The notes below the pieces were generated by a model. It had not been told where the DNA came from, made no database searches, and saw nothing but the letters and a program-made list of their open reading frames with translations. A stretch of 64,000 nucleotides of DNA, taken from Micromonospora rhizosphaerae (GTDB lineage Bacteria > Actinomycetota > Actinomycetes > Mycobacteriales > Micromonosporaceae). This document shows positions 1 to 7,908 of the stretch, piece by piece (the stretch's first letter is position 1; every line of letters begins with the position of its first letter). Position numbers and translations under genes: made by a program. The DNA lies in contig NZ_FMHV01000002.1 of NCBI RefSeq assembly GCF_900091465.1, positions 5,208,001-5,272,000 of the forward strand, written 5' to 3'.

Positions 1-672
1 GTGCGCGCCCATGGCGTCGACGCGTACCAGCCGGTCGTCGACGGGCAGTCCGGCGTCGAGCATGGCGGCGCGGAAGCCCTGGTAACGCAGGCGGGTGGTG
101 TAGACGTGCAGCCGGTCGCCGACGAAGGCGATTCGCCGGTGGCCGTGGTCGATCAGGTGCCGGGTCGCCATTCGAGCCCCGCCCTCGTTGTCGACCAGCA
201 CGGTGTCCGCGTCGTGCTGGATCGGTGGGCGGTCCACGAAAACGGTGGGAATCCGCGTCGCCAGGTGCTGGAAGTACGAGTGGTCGCCGGACGTCGGCGT
301 GATGATGAGACCGGCGACTCGCCGGTCGGACAGGCCGCTGACGACCACGCGTTCGTACTCCGGCGCGTAGCCGGCGCTGGCGATGACGACGAACATCCCC
401 CGCTCGCGGGCCACCTCTTCGACCGCCCCGGTCACCTCGGCCATGAACGGGTCCGCGATGTTCTCGACCACCAGGCCGATGGCGTCGTCCCGGCCGACTC
501 GCAGCGAGCGGGCCACCGGGTTCGGGTGGAAGCCGAGTTCCCGGATCGCCGCGCGGACTCGCTCGGCGGTGCCTGGCGCGACGGCGGGATCGTCGTTGAC
601 GACCCGCGACACGGTCTTCGCGCTCACCCCGGCGAGTAGTGACACGTCGCGCAGCGTCGGCCGTCGCGACAT
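1..672 (-). CDS. LacI-family transcriptional regulator (3' end beyond window)
   Basis: The protein reads from ATG at 672 leftward and runs off the window after about 224 residues. It opens with a LacI-type helix-turn-helix (RDVSLLAGVSAKTVSRVVN, about residues 8-26) and continues into the periplasmic-binding-protein-like effector domain (GLVVENIADPFMAEV, then RRVAGLIITP). The start overlaps the stop of the PfkB kinase gene by one base (TGATG), so it is the last visible gene of a nine-gene minus-strand operon and is probably translationally coupled. It is the likely local repressor, acting at the palindrome at 9042-9057. The effector is presumably the imported sugar or a phosphorylated intermediate (inference). 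Confidence 0.93.
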   Translation of the reverse strand, partial: MSRRPTLRDVSLLAGVSAKTVSRVVNDDPAVAPGTAERVRAAIRELGFHPNPVARSLRVGRDDAIGLVVENIADPFMAEVTGAVEEVARERGMFVVIASAGYAPEYERVVVSGLSDRRVAGLIITPTSGDHSYFQHLATRIPTVFVDRPPIQHDADTVLVDNEGGARMATRHLIDHGHRRIAFVGDRLHVYTTRLRYQGFRAAMLDAGLPVDDRLVRVDAMGAH

Positions 673-1691
673 CAGGTCCCCGATCGGGCCGTCGGAATGT
701 CGGCGTCCCGCTGGGCCCACGGCACCGTGGTGACCGGACGGGCTCGGCCGGTCAGCTGGATCTCCAGCTGTCGCGTCCGTTCCGGGTCGACGCCGCCGGC
801 GAGTTCCTGCTCGACCGAAGCGGTCGCGGCGGCGACGGCGAGCACCACCGCGTCGACGCCCTCCCGGCCCTCCTCGAACGCTTCGACCAGGCCACCGACG
901 AACGAGTCGCCGGCCCCGATCGGGTTCACCACCTCCGTCGGGACCGTGGGCACCCAGAACACCCGTTCCTCGTCACCGAATGCGGCCCCCGCCGCGCCGG
1001 CGGTGACGGCCGCCGACCGCGCGCCGCGGCGGCACAGCTCGGTGACCGCCGCGCACGCCCGTGCCGCGACGTCCGGACCAGCCTCGTCCACCGCCTCGTG
1101 GGACTGTCCCCACAGGACACCCTCGGCCTCCGCCAGGTTCGGCGTGACGAGGTCGGGTCCGGCGCCGAGCGTACCGGCCAGCGCCGCCCGCGCCGCGTCG
1201 ACAACCACCCGTACGCCGGCGCGACGGGCGATCGTGGCCAGCCGCCCGTACCCGTCGTCCGGCACGCCGGGCGGCAGGCTACCGGAGCACACCAGGGTCA
1301 GGTGCTCCCCCGTGGCCAGTTCGTCGGCGACGGCCTGCTCGTAGCGCTGCCAGGCCTCGGCCGTGATCTGCGGCCCGGGCTCGTTGAGCACGGTCACCCG
1401 ACCGGAATCCTCTAGGTAGATGGTGGCCACCCGGACGTCCCCGGGCACCGGAACACCGACGAACTGCATCGGTTCGACGGCGAAGAGCCGGGCGAGCACA
1501 TCCGCGTCCGTCTCCGGCCGGAAGCTGACCAGCCGCGGCCGCCGCCCGAAGGCCGCGGCAGCCCGGCCCACGTTGACGCCCTTTCCGCCGGCGGTGACGA
1601 CCGCCCGGTACGGCCGCAGCACGCTTCCGGGCCGGAGTTCGGGCAGGCGAACGGTCCGGTCCACGGTGATGTTCGGGGTCGCGATGAGCAC
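672..1691 (-). CDS. PfkB-family sugar kinase (1-phosphofructokinase / tagatose-6-phosphate kinase type)
   Basis: This is a 339-residue ribokinase-fold kinase. The first PfkB signature region is GGKGVNVGRA (about residues 35-44) and the second is NPIGAGDSFVGG (about 256-267), with Asp262 as the expected catalytic base. I chose GTG at 1691 because a good AGGAGG lies just upstream; the reading frame extends further but without a ribosome site. Family members phosphorylate a ketose phosphate to a bisphosphate. The gene directly follows a LacD-type aldolase, so a kinase-then-aldolase step yielding triose phosphates is likely. Exact substrate (fructose 1-phosphate, tagatose 6-phosphate or another) cannot be read from sequence. 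Confidence 0.9.
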   Translation of the reverse strand: MLIATPNITVDRTVRLPELRPGSVLRPYRAVVTAGGKGVNVGRAAAAFGRRPRLVSFRPETDADVLARLFAVEPMQFVGVPVPGDVRVATIYLEDSGRVTVLNEPGPQITAEAWQRYEQAVADELATGEHLTLVCSGSLPPGVPDDGYGRLATIARRAGVRVVVDAARAALAGTLGAGPDLVTPNLAEAEGVLWGQSHEAVDEAGPDVAARACAAVTELCRRGARSAAVTAGAAGAAFGDEERVFWVPTVPTEVVNPIGAGDSFVGGLVEAFEEGREGVDAVVLAVAAATASVEQELAGGVDPERTRQLEIQLTGRARPVTTVPWAQRDADIPTARSGT

Positions 1692-1717
1692 TGCTCCTCC
1701 TCGCCTCGCCGCGGCCA

Positions 1718-2719
1718 CTACTCGCCGTACGACTGGTACCAGTTCCGCGGCAGGGCGGAGGCCACCGCGTCGAGCGCGACCCGCTCGGCCCACGGGCGGC
1801 CGTGCGCCCGCACGAGTTCGTTCAACGCGTCCAGCCGCTCACCGGCCCGCGCCACCGCCCGGGCCCGATCGGCGTCACGAAGACGTCCGACGGCGTCACC
1901 CCACACCGCCCGCCCCGCGATGTAGCCGCTGGCTCCGGCCCGGGCGACGATCTCCATCTGCACCGCGAAGTCGTCGAAGCCGGCGCCCTCGCTCAGCAGC
2001 ACCCACGGCACGCTCGCGACGCCGTCCAGCTCCCGGGCGGCCGACGCCGCCGCCGCCCGGTCCGCTGCCGTGGCCAGGGAACCGGGAAACTGCATCTTGA
2101 GCACGTCGACGCCGAGCAGGGTGAACTCGGCGGCGGAGGCGATGATCGCCGCCGCCCGGCGGCGGCCCACCGACGGGTCGGTCGGATCCTCGTCGTCGAG
2201 CGGGTACCAGATCGGCTCGATGACGAGCGGCAGCTGTGCCTGTCGACAGGCGGAGGCCAGGTCGGCGACGAGCTTGCGCTGCTGCGCCGCGACGTCGGCC
2301 AGCTCAGCGCGATAGAAGAGGATGAGCTTCACCCCGTCGGCGCCGAGCTTGGCGACCTTCTCCGGCGTCCAGCCCGGCCGCAGCCGGGTCTCCAGGTCCC
2401 AGCCGACCGTGGTCCCCGGTGCGTACCTCAGCAGCTCCATCGGCGCCAGGACGCCGACCGAGCCCGGGAGAGCTCCGGTGGCGATCGCCTGGCCGAGGGA
2501 CCAGACCGGGTCCAGCAGCAGGCCGGACGCGTGCCGGGACAGTTCGGCGGCCAACTCCAGCTTGGAGGCCACCACCGTCTCGTACGGCACCTGGGCGACG
2601 TCGCTGTCGAACAGCGCCAGGTAGTTCTCGGGGTGGTCGAGGGCCGCGATGCAGAAGAAGCCGTCGTGGGTGGCGAGGCGGGTCAACCGGCGTACGGTGC
2701 CGAGCCGCTGTAGGTCCAC
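1718..2719 (-). CDS. LacD-family class I aldolase (copy 1)
   Basis: This 333-residue TIM-barrel protein resembles tagatose-1,6-bisphosphate aldolase (LacD) and sulfofructosephosphate aldolase (YihT). The N-terminus carries the AALDHPEN strand. Lys131 lies in GADGVKLILFYR, and Lys208 in GVDVLKMQFPGS is the expected Schiff-base lysine. The GTG start at 2719 is preceded by GAGAGGA. It sits 26 bp upstream of the PfkB kinase gene, so the two probably form one kinase-aldolase pair cleaving a ketose (bis)phosphate to triose phosphates. A second, divergent paralogue lies in the same operon at 5676-6581. The substrate is unknown. Confidence 0.88.
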   Translation of the reverse strand: MDLQRLGTVRRLTRLATHDGFFCIAALDHPENYLALFDSDVAQVPYETVVASKLELAAELSRHASGLLLDPVWSLGQAIATGALPGSVGVLAPMELLRYAPGTTVGWDLETRLRPGWTPEKVAKLGADGVKLILFYRAELADVAAQQRKLVADLASACRQAQLPLVIEPIWYPLDDEDPTDPSVGRRRAAAIIASAAEFTLLGVDVLKMQFPGSLATAADRAAAASAARELDGVASVPWVLLSEGAGFDDFAVQMEIVARAGASGYIAGRAVWGDAVGRLRDADRARAVARAGERLDALNELVRAHGRPWAERVALDAVASALPRNWYQSYGE

Positions 2720-2745
2720 GTCTGTTCGTCCTCTCGTTGGTCGGT

Positions 2746-2778
2746 GCGGTGCCGGGCCGGCCGACGACCCGGCACCGC
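2746..2778 (-). terminator. Intercistronic hairpin after the binding-protein gene
   Basis: GCGGTGCCGGG at 2746-2756 is perfectly complementary to CCCGGCACCGC at 2768-2778 (11-bp stem, 11-nt loop). It lies between the binding-protein stop and the ribosome site of aldolase copy 1. There is no T-tract. Such hairpins after solute-binding-protein genes often stabilise or partly terminate the message so the binding protein is made in excess. That role is inferred here. Confidence 0.55.
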
Positions 2779-2789
2779 GCCCGCTGCGC

Positions 2790-3794
2790 TCAGCACTTGT
2801 CCTTGTAGACGTATTTGTTGACGTCGGGGTCCTCGAGGTTGTCCTTCGTGACGATGACCGACTCCGTGGCGATGTTCGCCTCCACCGTCTTGCCCTCCAC
2901 GGCGTTAGCCGCCTGCTGGACGCCCTGCACCCCGATGTCGTACGGCTTCTGCGCCACCAGGGCCTGCACGTCGCCGGCCTGCAGCTGCTTGATCTGGTCC
3001 GGACCGGCGTCGAAGCCGACCACCTTCACCTGGTTGCTCTTCCCCGCCGCGCGCACGCCGGTCGCGGTGCCCTGCGCGGAGAAGAGGTTGGTGGCGAAGA
3101 CGCCGACCAGGTCGGGGCTGCGCTGCAGCTCGGCCTGGATGATCCCGGCCGCCGTCTGGGGCGAGTTGTGCGAGTACTGCGCCGCGGAAGCGAGCGTGAG
3201 GTTGGTGTACTTGCTCTTCACCGCCTCCTCGAACCCGGCGATCCGGGCGTCCACCGAGGACACACCGGGATCGGTCGAGATGACCAGGACCTTACCCTTG
3301 GCGCCGTTGAGCAGCTGGTTGAGCGCCTCGGCCGCCTTGGCCCCGCCCAGCTTGTTGTCCGTGGCGATCCGGGACGCGCCGATGCTCGTGTCGTCCACCG
3401 TCGTGTCCACGAGCACGACCTTGCTGCCCGCGTCCTGGATCCGCTTGAGCGGCGTGGCGGAGGCCTTGACGTCGTTGGGCGCCACCAGCAGCGCGGCCGG
3501 CTTCGCGGCGGCCACCGCGTCGAGCAGCGGATTCTGCATCGTCGCGTCGAACTTGTCGGGCCCCTGCACCTGCAGCGTGACGCCAAGTTCCTTGGCCTTC
3601 TCCCGCGCTCCGCACTCCATCGAGATGTAGAACGGGTCGCCCTTGACGCCGACCATCAGGACGAACTTCTTGCCCGACACGCCGCCACCGGAGCCGGACC
3701 CGGACGTGCTGCCGGCGTTGTCGCCGCACGCCGCCACCATCAGCAGGCCGGCGGCGAAGGCCGCCACTCCCGCCACCGCATTGCGGTTTCTCAT
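2790..3794 (-). CDS. Sugar ABC transporter substrate-binding lipoprotein (RbsB type)
   Basis: This is a 334-residue secreted lipoprotein. It has a basic N-terminus, a hydrophobic segment and the lipobox VAAC (Cys at about residue 23), followed by a Gly/Ser-rich linker. The mature part is a periplasmic-binding-protein type I fold (MVGVKGDPFYISMECGAREKAKELG, in the DUF-4093-like ribose-binding layout; then DPGVSSVDARIAGFEEAV and VKVVGFDAGPDQIKQL). ATG at 3794 has GGGAGG six bases upstream. It lies 47 bp after the permease gene and belongs with the ATPase and permease as the high-affinity receptor of the importer. Ligand is probably a monosaccharide or polyol. Confidence 0.93.
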   Translation of the reverse strand: MRNRNAVAGVAAFAAGLLMVAACGDNAGSTSGSGSGGGVSGKKFVLMVGVKGDPFYISMECGAREKAKELGVTLQVQGPDKFDATMQNPLLDAVAAAKPAALLVAPNDVKASATPLKRIQDAGSKVVLVDTTVDDTSIGASRIATDNKLGGAKAAEALNQLLNGAKGKVLVISTDPGVSSVDARIAGFEEAVKSKYTNLTLASAAQYSHNSPQTAAGIIQAELQRSPDLVGVFATNLFSAQGTATGVRAAGKSNQVKVVGFDAGPDQIKQLQAGDVQALVAQKPYDIGVQGVQQAANAVEGKTVEANIATESVIVTKDNLEDPDVNKYVYKDKC

Positions 3795-3841
3795 CGCATC
3801 CTCCCTGATGCCTGTGGTGGTTGTAGGGAATAGGTGATGCG

Positions 3842-4900
3842 TCAGCCGCGGTCGCGCGAGCGCCGTCGCAGCTGGTCGAACCAGACGGCCGCGATGAGCA
3901 CGAGACCCACCGCGACGTCCTGCCAGTAGGGCTGGACCCCGGTGATGACGAAACCGTTCTTGAGCACCGCGGGAATCCAGACGCCGATGAGGGTTCCGAT
4001 GATCGAACCGACCCCGCCGAAGAGGCTGGTGCCGCCGAGCGCGACCGCCGTGATGGCCTGGAGGTTGTCGGTGGAGTGGCCCCCGATGCTGGTCGTGCTG
4101 AAGTACGCCACGGAGAGGAAGCCGGCGAACCCGGCCGCCGTACCGCCGATGATGTAGACCTTGAGCAGGTGGCGCTCGACCTTGATGCCGGCTCGCCGCG
4201 CCGCCTCCGGGTTCGACCCGATGGCGTACGTGTGCCGGCCGAAGACCGCCATGTGCAGCAGTACGAAACCGGCGACCACCACCAGCAGCGCGATCGGAAT
4301 CAGGTTGGGTACGCCCGGGATCCAGGCGCCGTGACCGACCGCGTCCAGGGCGTACGTCGCGGTGTTGACGCCGTCCTGAAGGATCAGCGCCGCCCCGAGA
4401 CCGGCACCCAGGGTGCCGAGCGTGGCCAGCAGCGGCGGTACCTTGAGGTAGGCCACCACCACACCGTTGATCGTGCCGATGATGAGCCCGGCCAGTAGTG
4501 CACCGGCCAGCGCCACCAACACGTAACTCGCCTTCGACTGGTCCGCCGCGACGTCGGCCGCGGTGCCGTCGCCCACCTTGATCAGCTGCAGCGCGTGGAC
4601 GGCGAAGACCTCGCCCAACACGATTCCGCTGGGGATCGACAGGTCCACGCCGGCGGTGATGATGACGAAGGTGGTGCCGACGCTGACCACGGTCAGGATG
4701 GCGACGTTCTGCGCCAGTTGCACGAAGTTGCTGCTCTGGGTGAACAGCCCCGGTGCGAGGATCGAGAACGCCAGGACGATCACCAGCAGGGCGGCGAACG
4801 TCACGATCGTCGGGTTGCGGATGATCGCCCGTACCAGCGATTCGCGCGGAGTCACCGGTTCCTGGGTCTCGGGCGCCGCCGGTTTCGTGTCCGTGGTCAT
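3842..4900 (-). CDS. Sugar ABC transporter permease (RbsC type)
   Basis: This 352-residue membrane protein belongs to the branched/ribose-type BPD_transp_2 permease family. About eight to ten hydrophobic segments are visible, with the conserved GVDLSIPSGIVLGEVFAV after the early helices and the coupling-loop region GSNPEAARRAGIKVERH near residue 240. ATG at 4900 was chosen because it overlaps the ATPase stop (ATGA); the longer frame upstream is only read-through of the ATPase gene. It forms the transmembrane channel for the importer, with the ATPase upstream and the lipoprotein downstream. Confidence 0.93.
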   Translation of the reverse strand: MTTDTKPAAPETQEPVTPRESLVRAIIRNPTIVTFAALLVIVLAFSILAPGLFTQSSNFVQLAQNVAILTVVSVGTTFVIITAGVDLSIPSGIVLGEVFAVHALQLIKVGDGTAADVAADQSKASYVLVALAGALLAGLIIGTINGVVVAYLKVPPLLATLGTLGAGLGAALILQDGVNTATYALDAVGHGAWIPGVPNLIPIALLVVVAGFVLLHMAVFGRHTYAIGSNPEAARRAGIKVERHLLKVYIIGGTAAGFAGFLSVAYFSTTSIGGHSTDNLQAITAVALGGTSLFGGVGSIIGTLIGVWIPAVLKNGFVITGVQPYWQDVAVGLVLIAAVWFDQLRRRSRDRG

Positions 4901-5679
4901 GAGGGCACCTCGTTCGTGTGCGCGCCGGAGATCGCGGCGATCAGCAGGTCCACGTCGGCCTCGCCGCGGCGGAACCAGGCGACGCGGGCACCCAGGCGCA
5001 GCACCTCGATGCGGTCGGCGACCTGGAGCACCTGGGGCAGGTTGTGCGAGATGAACACGACGGCGATGCCACGATCGCGGATGCGCTCGACCAGTTCCAG
5101 CACCTTCGCGGTCTGGATGACGCCGAGCGCCGCCGTCGGCTCGTCCATGATGATGACCTTGGTCGCCCACATCGCCGCGCGCGCGATCGCCACCGACTGC
5201 TTCTGGCCGCCGGAGAACGCGGCCACCGGCGCGCGCATGTCCTGCACCAGTCCGACGCCCAGGTCGCGGAAGGCGACGGCGGTGCGGCGGCGCATCTCGG
5301 GGTGGTTGTGCAGGAACCCGAATCGGCGCACCTCCCGGCCCAGGAAGACGTTCGCCGCGGCGTCCAGGTCGGGGGCGAGCGCGAGGTCCTGGTAGACGGT
5401 CTCGATCCCGCGTCGCTTCGCCTCCTGGGGGTCGGTCAGACCGGCCGGCGCACCGTCGATGCGCACCTCACCCTCGTCGGGTGCGAGCACCCCGGAGAGG
5501 ATCTTGATGAGCGTCGACTTGCCCGCTCCGTTGTCCCCGACGAGTGCCGTGACCTGGCCGGGGAAGGCCTCGAACGACGCGTGCCGCAGCGCCCGTACGT
5601 GCCCGAAGGTCTTCACCACGCCATAGGCGCCGAGGACGGGTACGGCGTCGTCGCCGTTCGTGCCGATGCCGTCGATCAT
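4897..5679 (-). CDS. Sugar ABC transporter ATP-binding protein, single domain
   Basis: This 260-residue ATPase has Walker A GDNGAGKST (residues 48-56), Q-loop VYQDLALAPDL, signature FSGGQKQSVAIARA, Walker B VIIMDEP and the H-loop SHN. Unlike RbsA (about 500 residues, two tandem ATPase domains) it has one domain, as in the FrcA type, so it presumably works as a homodimer. It overlaps aldolase copy 2 by four bases (ATGA at 5676-5679) and the permease by four bases. This tight coupling puts the transporter in the middle of the catabolic operon. Confidence 0.93.
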   Translation of the reverse strand: MIDGIGTNGDDAVPVLGAYGVVKTFGHVRALRHASFEAFPGQVTALVGDNGAGKSTLIKILSGVLAPDEGEVRIDGAPAGLTDPQEAKRRGIETVYQDLALAPDLDAAANVFLGREVRRFGFLHNHPEMRRRTAVAFRDLGVGLVQDMRAPVAAFSGGQKQSVAIARAAMWATKVIIMDEPTAALGVIQTAKVLELVERIRDRGIAVVFISHNLPQVLQVADRIEVLRLGARVAWFRRGEADVDLLIAAISGAHTNEVPS

Positions 5680-6581
5680 TGCGCCGCCACCTCCCGCCAG
5701 GATCGGCCGTGCCCGCGGATCGCCGCGTTCAGGCCGGCCATCCGCTGCCGCGCCGTGCCCTGCAGGAAGTGCCGGCGCTCCGCTCCGGTGAGCCCGACCG
5801 CCTCTCCCCAGAACGCCCGCCCCGCGATGTAGCCGGTCGCGCCGGCGTCCATCGCCGTGCGCACCCGCTCGACGAACTGCTCGTACGCCACGCCCGCCGA
5901 CAGCAGCGCCCAGGGCACGTTCCGGCAGACCTTGCTCAGCTCACGGCAGCCGTCCGCGTCGCCGGGCCACTCGAGCTTGAGCAGGTCGGGTCCCAGGGCG
6001 GCCAGCAACTCGGCGGACCGGATCACCAGCCGCTTGTGCTGCTCCGGCGAGAGCCACTCCCCGTTGGGCGGCTTCGTGACGAGCGGCTCGATGACCGAGG
6101 GCATGCCGTACTCGCGGCAGTCCGCCACCACCGCGGCGATCGCGTCGATGGCCTCCCGCGCCAGATCGGGCTCGCCCGGCCCCACCGGGCGGTCCGGCCG
6201 CCAGCGGACCAGAAACTTCAGCGCCACACCACCGTTGTCCGCGACGAAGCGGGGACCCCGCTCGGCCGACGAGTATTCGGTTCGCCGTTCGCCGTTCCAG
6301 GTGGGCTGCGGCGACCGCTCGCTGGCGATGAGCAGGCCCGCCTGCGGGTCGAGCGCGCGGGCCGCACGCACCGCGGCGACGCCGTGGTCGACGTCGGTGA
6401 GCACGCCGCTTGCCATGGGTGACAGGGCGCGGATCACGTCCACCTTGAACTGGCCCAGGTCGTGATCGCTGCTCGGCTGGCCCGCGCGCTCGAGCATGGT
6501 GCGCAGCGTTCCGCGCTGGTCCATCGCGAGGATGGCGAACCTTCCCGCGTGGTCGGCGATCTGATCAAGGCTGGTGGACAT
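5676..6581 (-). CDS. LacD/YihT-family class I aldolase (copy 2)
   Basis: This is a 301-residue class I aldolase of the LacD/YihT group. It has FAILAMDQRGTL at the N-terminus, VLTDVDHGVAA, Lys122 in GGVALKFLVRW, and Lys202 in GPDLLKLEWPGD as the likely Schiff-base residue. ATG at 6581 has AGGTGA upstream and the gene overlaps the FGGY kinase by 17 bases. It is clearly divergent from copy 1, which argues for different substrates. Since some FGGY kinases (rhamnulokinase, fuculokinase) phosphorylate ketoses at C1, a ketose-1-phosphate aldolase role fits, as inference. Sulfofructose or tagatose phosphates are alternatives. Confidence 0.88.
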   Translation of the reverse strand: MSTSLDQIADHAGRFAILAMDQRGTLRTMLERAGQPSSDHDLGQFKVDVIRALSPMASGVLTDVDHGVAAVRAARALDPQAGLLIASERSPQPTWNGERRTEYSSAERGPRFVADNGGVALKFLVRWRPDRPVGPGEPDLAREAIDAIAAVVADCREYGMPSVIEPLVTKPPNGEWLSPEQHKRLVIRSAELLAALGPDLLKLEWPGDADGCRELSKVCRNVPWALLSAGVAYEQFVERVRTAMDAGATGYIAGRAFWGEAVGLTGAERRHFLQGTARQRMAGLNAAIRGHGRSWREVAAQ

Positions 6582-7908
6582 GCTGGGTCACCTCCCGTTG
6601 TCGTGGGGCTGGTACCGCGACGCCGGCCGCCGAGGCAGCCAGGAGAGCGGCGCCATAGGCGCCGGGCTCCGCGATGGCGGTGGTGCGCATCCCCGGGTGC
6701 TGGCGCCGCTTCGCGTCGAGCAGCGCGGGGTTGTGTAACCAGCCCCCGCCGACGACGACCTCCCGGTGGGGTCCGGTCAGGGCGTCGATCCGATCGAGGA
6801 GGCGGCCGGACTCGGCCACCATCGCCTCGACCGCGGTACGCCACAGGATCGCCGGGGTGACGCCGTCGGTGATCCCGACGACGCTGAGGTGTCCGTCCCC
6901 CTCGCTCGCCAGGCGCAGCGTCGGATGGCACGCCGGTGCGGCGAGCGCCTGCTCGCCGAGGGCACGCCGGTGCGCGGTGGTGGTCGCGCCGAGCAGCTCG
7001 GCGACCCGGTGCAGCGTCAGGCCGGTCCACAGTCCGGCGAGGACGCAGAGGTGCCCGGCGACGACCCCCCAGCCGACGGACATGCCCTGCCCGGTGAGAG
7101 CGGCGACCTGACGCGGCGCCAGCGGTGGACGCACCGTACGGACCAGCGCCTCCGCCGTACCGAGTGAGTCGAACAGGGCGCCATCCAAGGCGGCGCCGAC
7201 GCCGTACGCCGCCACCTGGTGGTCGTGGCCGGCGACGGTCAGCGCCGCGCCCCGCAGCGCCTCGGGCAGGTCGTCGCCCGTGGCACGTCCCGCCACCGTG
7301 CCCGCCACCACCGGCTCGGGCAGCAGCAGCGGCGAGCCGAGCAGGCCGAACGCGTCCTCCCACGGACGGGCCCGGCTCAGCTCGAGCAGTCCCGTCCGGC
7401 TGGCCAGCGACAGCTCCGCGACCGGCTCGCCTCCGAACCGACGGACGATCCACTCGCCTACCGAGTAGAACCGCACCGCGGCGGCGGTCTCGGGGTGGTT
7501 CCGTCGCAGCCACAGCAGCTTCGCCAGGGAGGGGAGCACCGTCAACGGGAGGCCGGTGGTCGTCTCGAACGTCTCCTCGCCCAGCTCCCGCGCGATCGTC
7601 TCGACGTCGCCGCGCGGGTCGTACCACGCGATGGCCGGGGCCAGGGGCCGGTCGTGCCCATCGACGAGGACGCCGGTCTCGGCCATGCCGGTGACGCCGA
7701 TTCCGAGCGCCCCCCGCTCCCCCGCGACCTCGGCGGCCACCGTACGCGTCAGCCCGACGAGCGCCATGGGATCGACCTCGGCCCGGCCCCCGGCGCGCCG
7801 CCAGGGGGTGACCCGCTCGGACTCGCCGCACACCTGGCCGCGCGGATCCACCGCGACGGCCTTCACCCTCGTGGTGCCGACGTCGATGCCGACCAGGAGG
7901 CCACTCAC
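6565..7908 (-). CDS. FGGY-family carbohydrate kinase
   Basis: This is a 447-residue actin-like sugar kinase. The phosphate-1 loop is GIDVGTTRVKAVAVD near the N-terminus, followed by GVTGMAETGVLVD and APAIAWYDPRG (the substrate-loop Asp region). The C-terminal lobe has VVVGGGWLHNP. It most resembles the gluconokinase/xylulokinase branch. GTG at 7908 overlaps the stop of the isomerase-like gene (GTGA) and has GGGGAGGTG upstream; the longer frame is read-through. It likely phosphorylates the imported sugar or its ketose form before cleavage by aldolase copy 2, with which it overlaps. The substrate is not determinable here. Confidence 0.9.
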   Translation of the reverse strand: MSGLLVGIDVGTTRVKAVAVDPRGQVCGESERVTPWRRAGGRAEVDPMALVGLTRTVAAEVAGERGALGIGVTGMAETGVLVDGHDRPLAPAIAWYDPRGDVETIARELGEETFETTTGLPLTVLPSLAKLLWLRRNHPETAAAVRFYSVGEWIVRRFGGEPVAELSLASRTGLLELSRARPWEDAFGLLGSPLLLPEPVVAGTVAGRATGDDLPEALRGAALTVAGHDHQVAAYGVGAALDGALFDSLGTAEALVRTVRPPLAPRQVAALTGQGMSVGWGVVAGHLCVLAGLWTGLTLHRVAELLGATTTAHRRALGEQALAAPACHPTLRLASEGDGHLSVVGITDGVTPAILWRTAVEAMVAESGRLLDRIDALTGPHREVVVGGGWLHNPALLDAKRRQHPGMRTTAIAEPGAYGAALLAASAAGVAVPAPRQREVTQHVHQP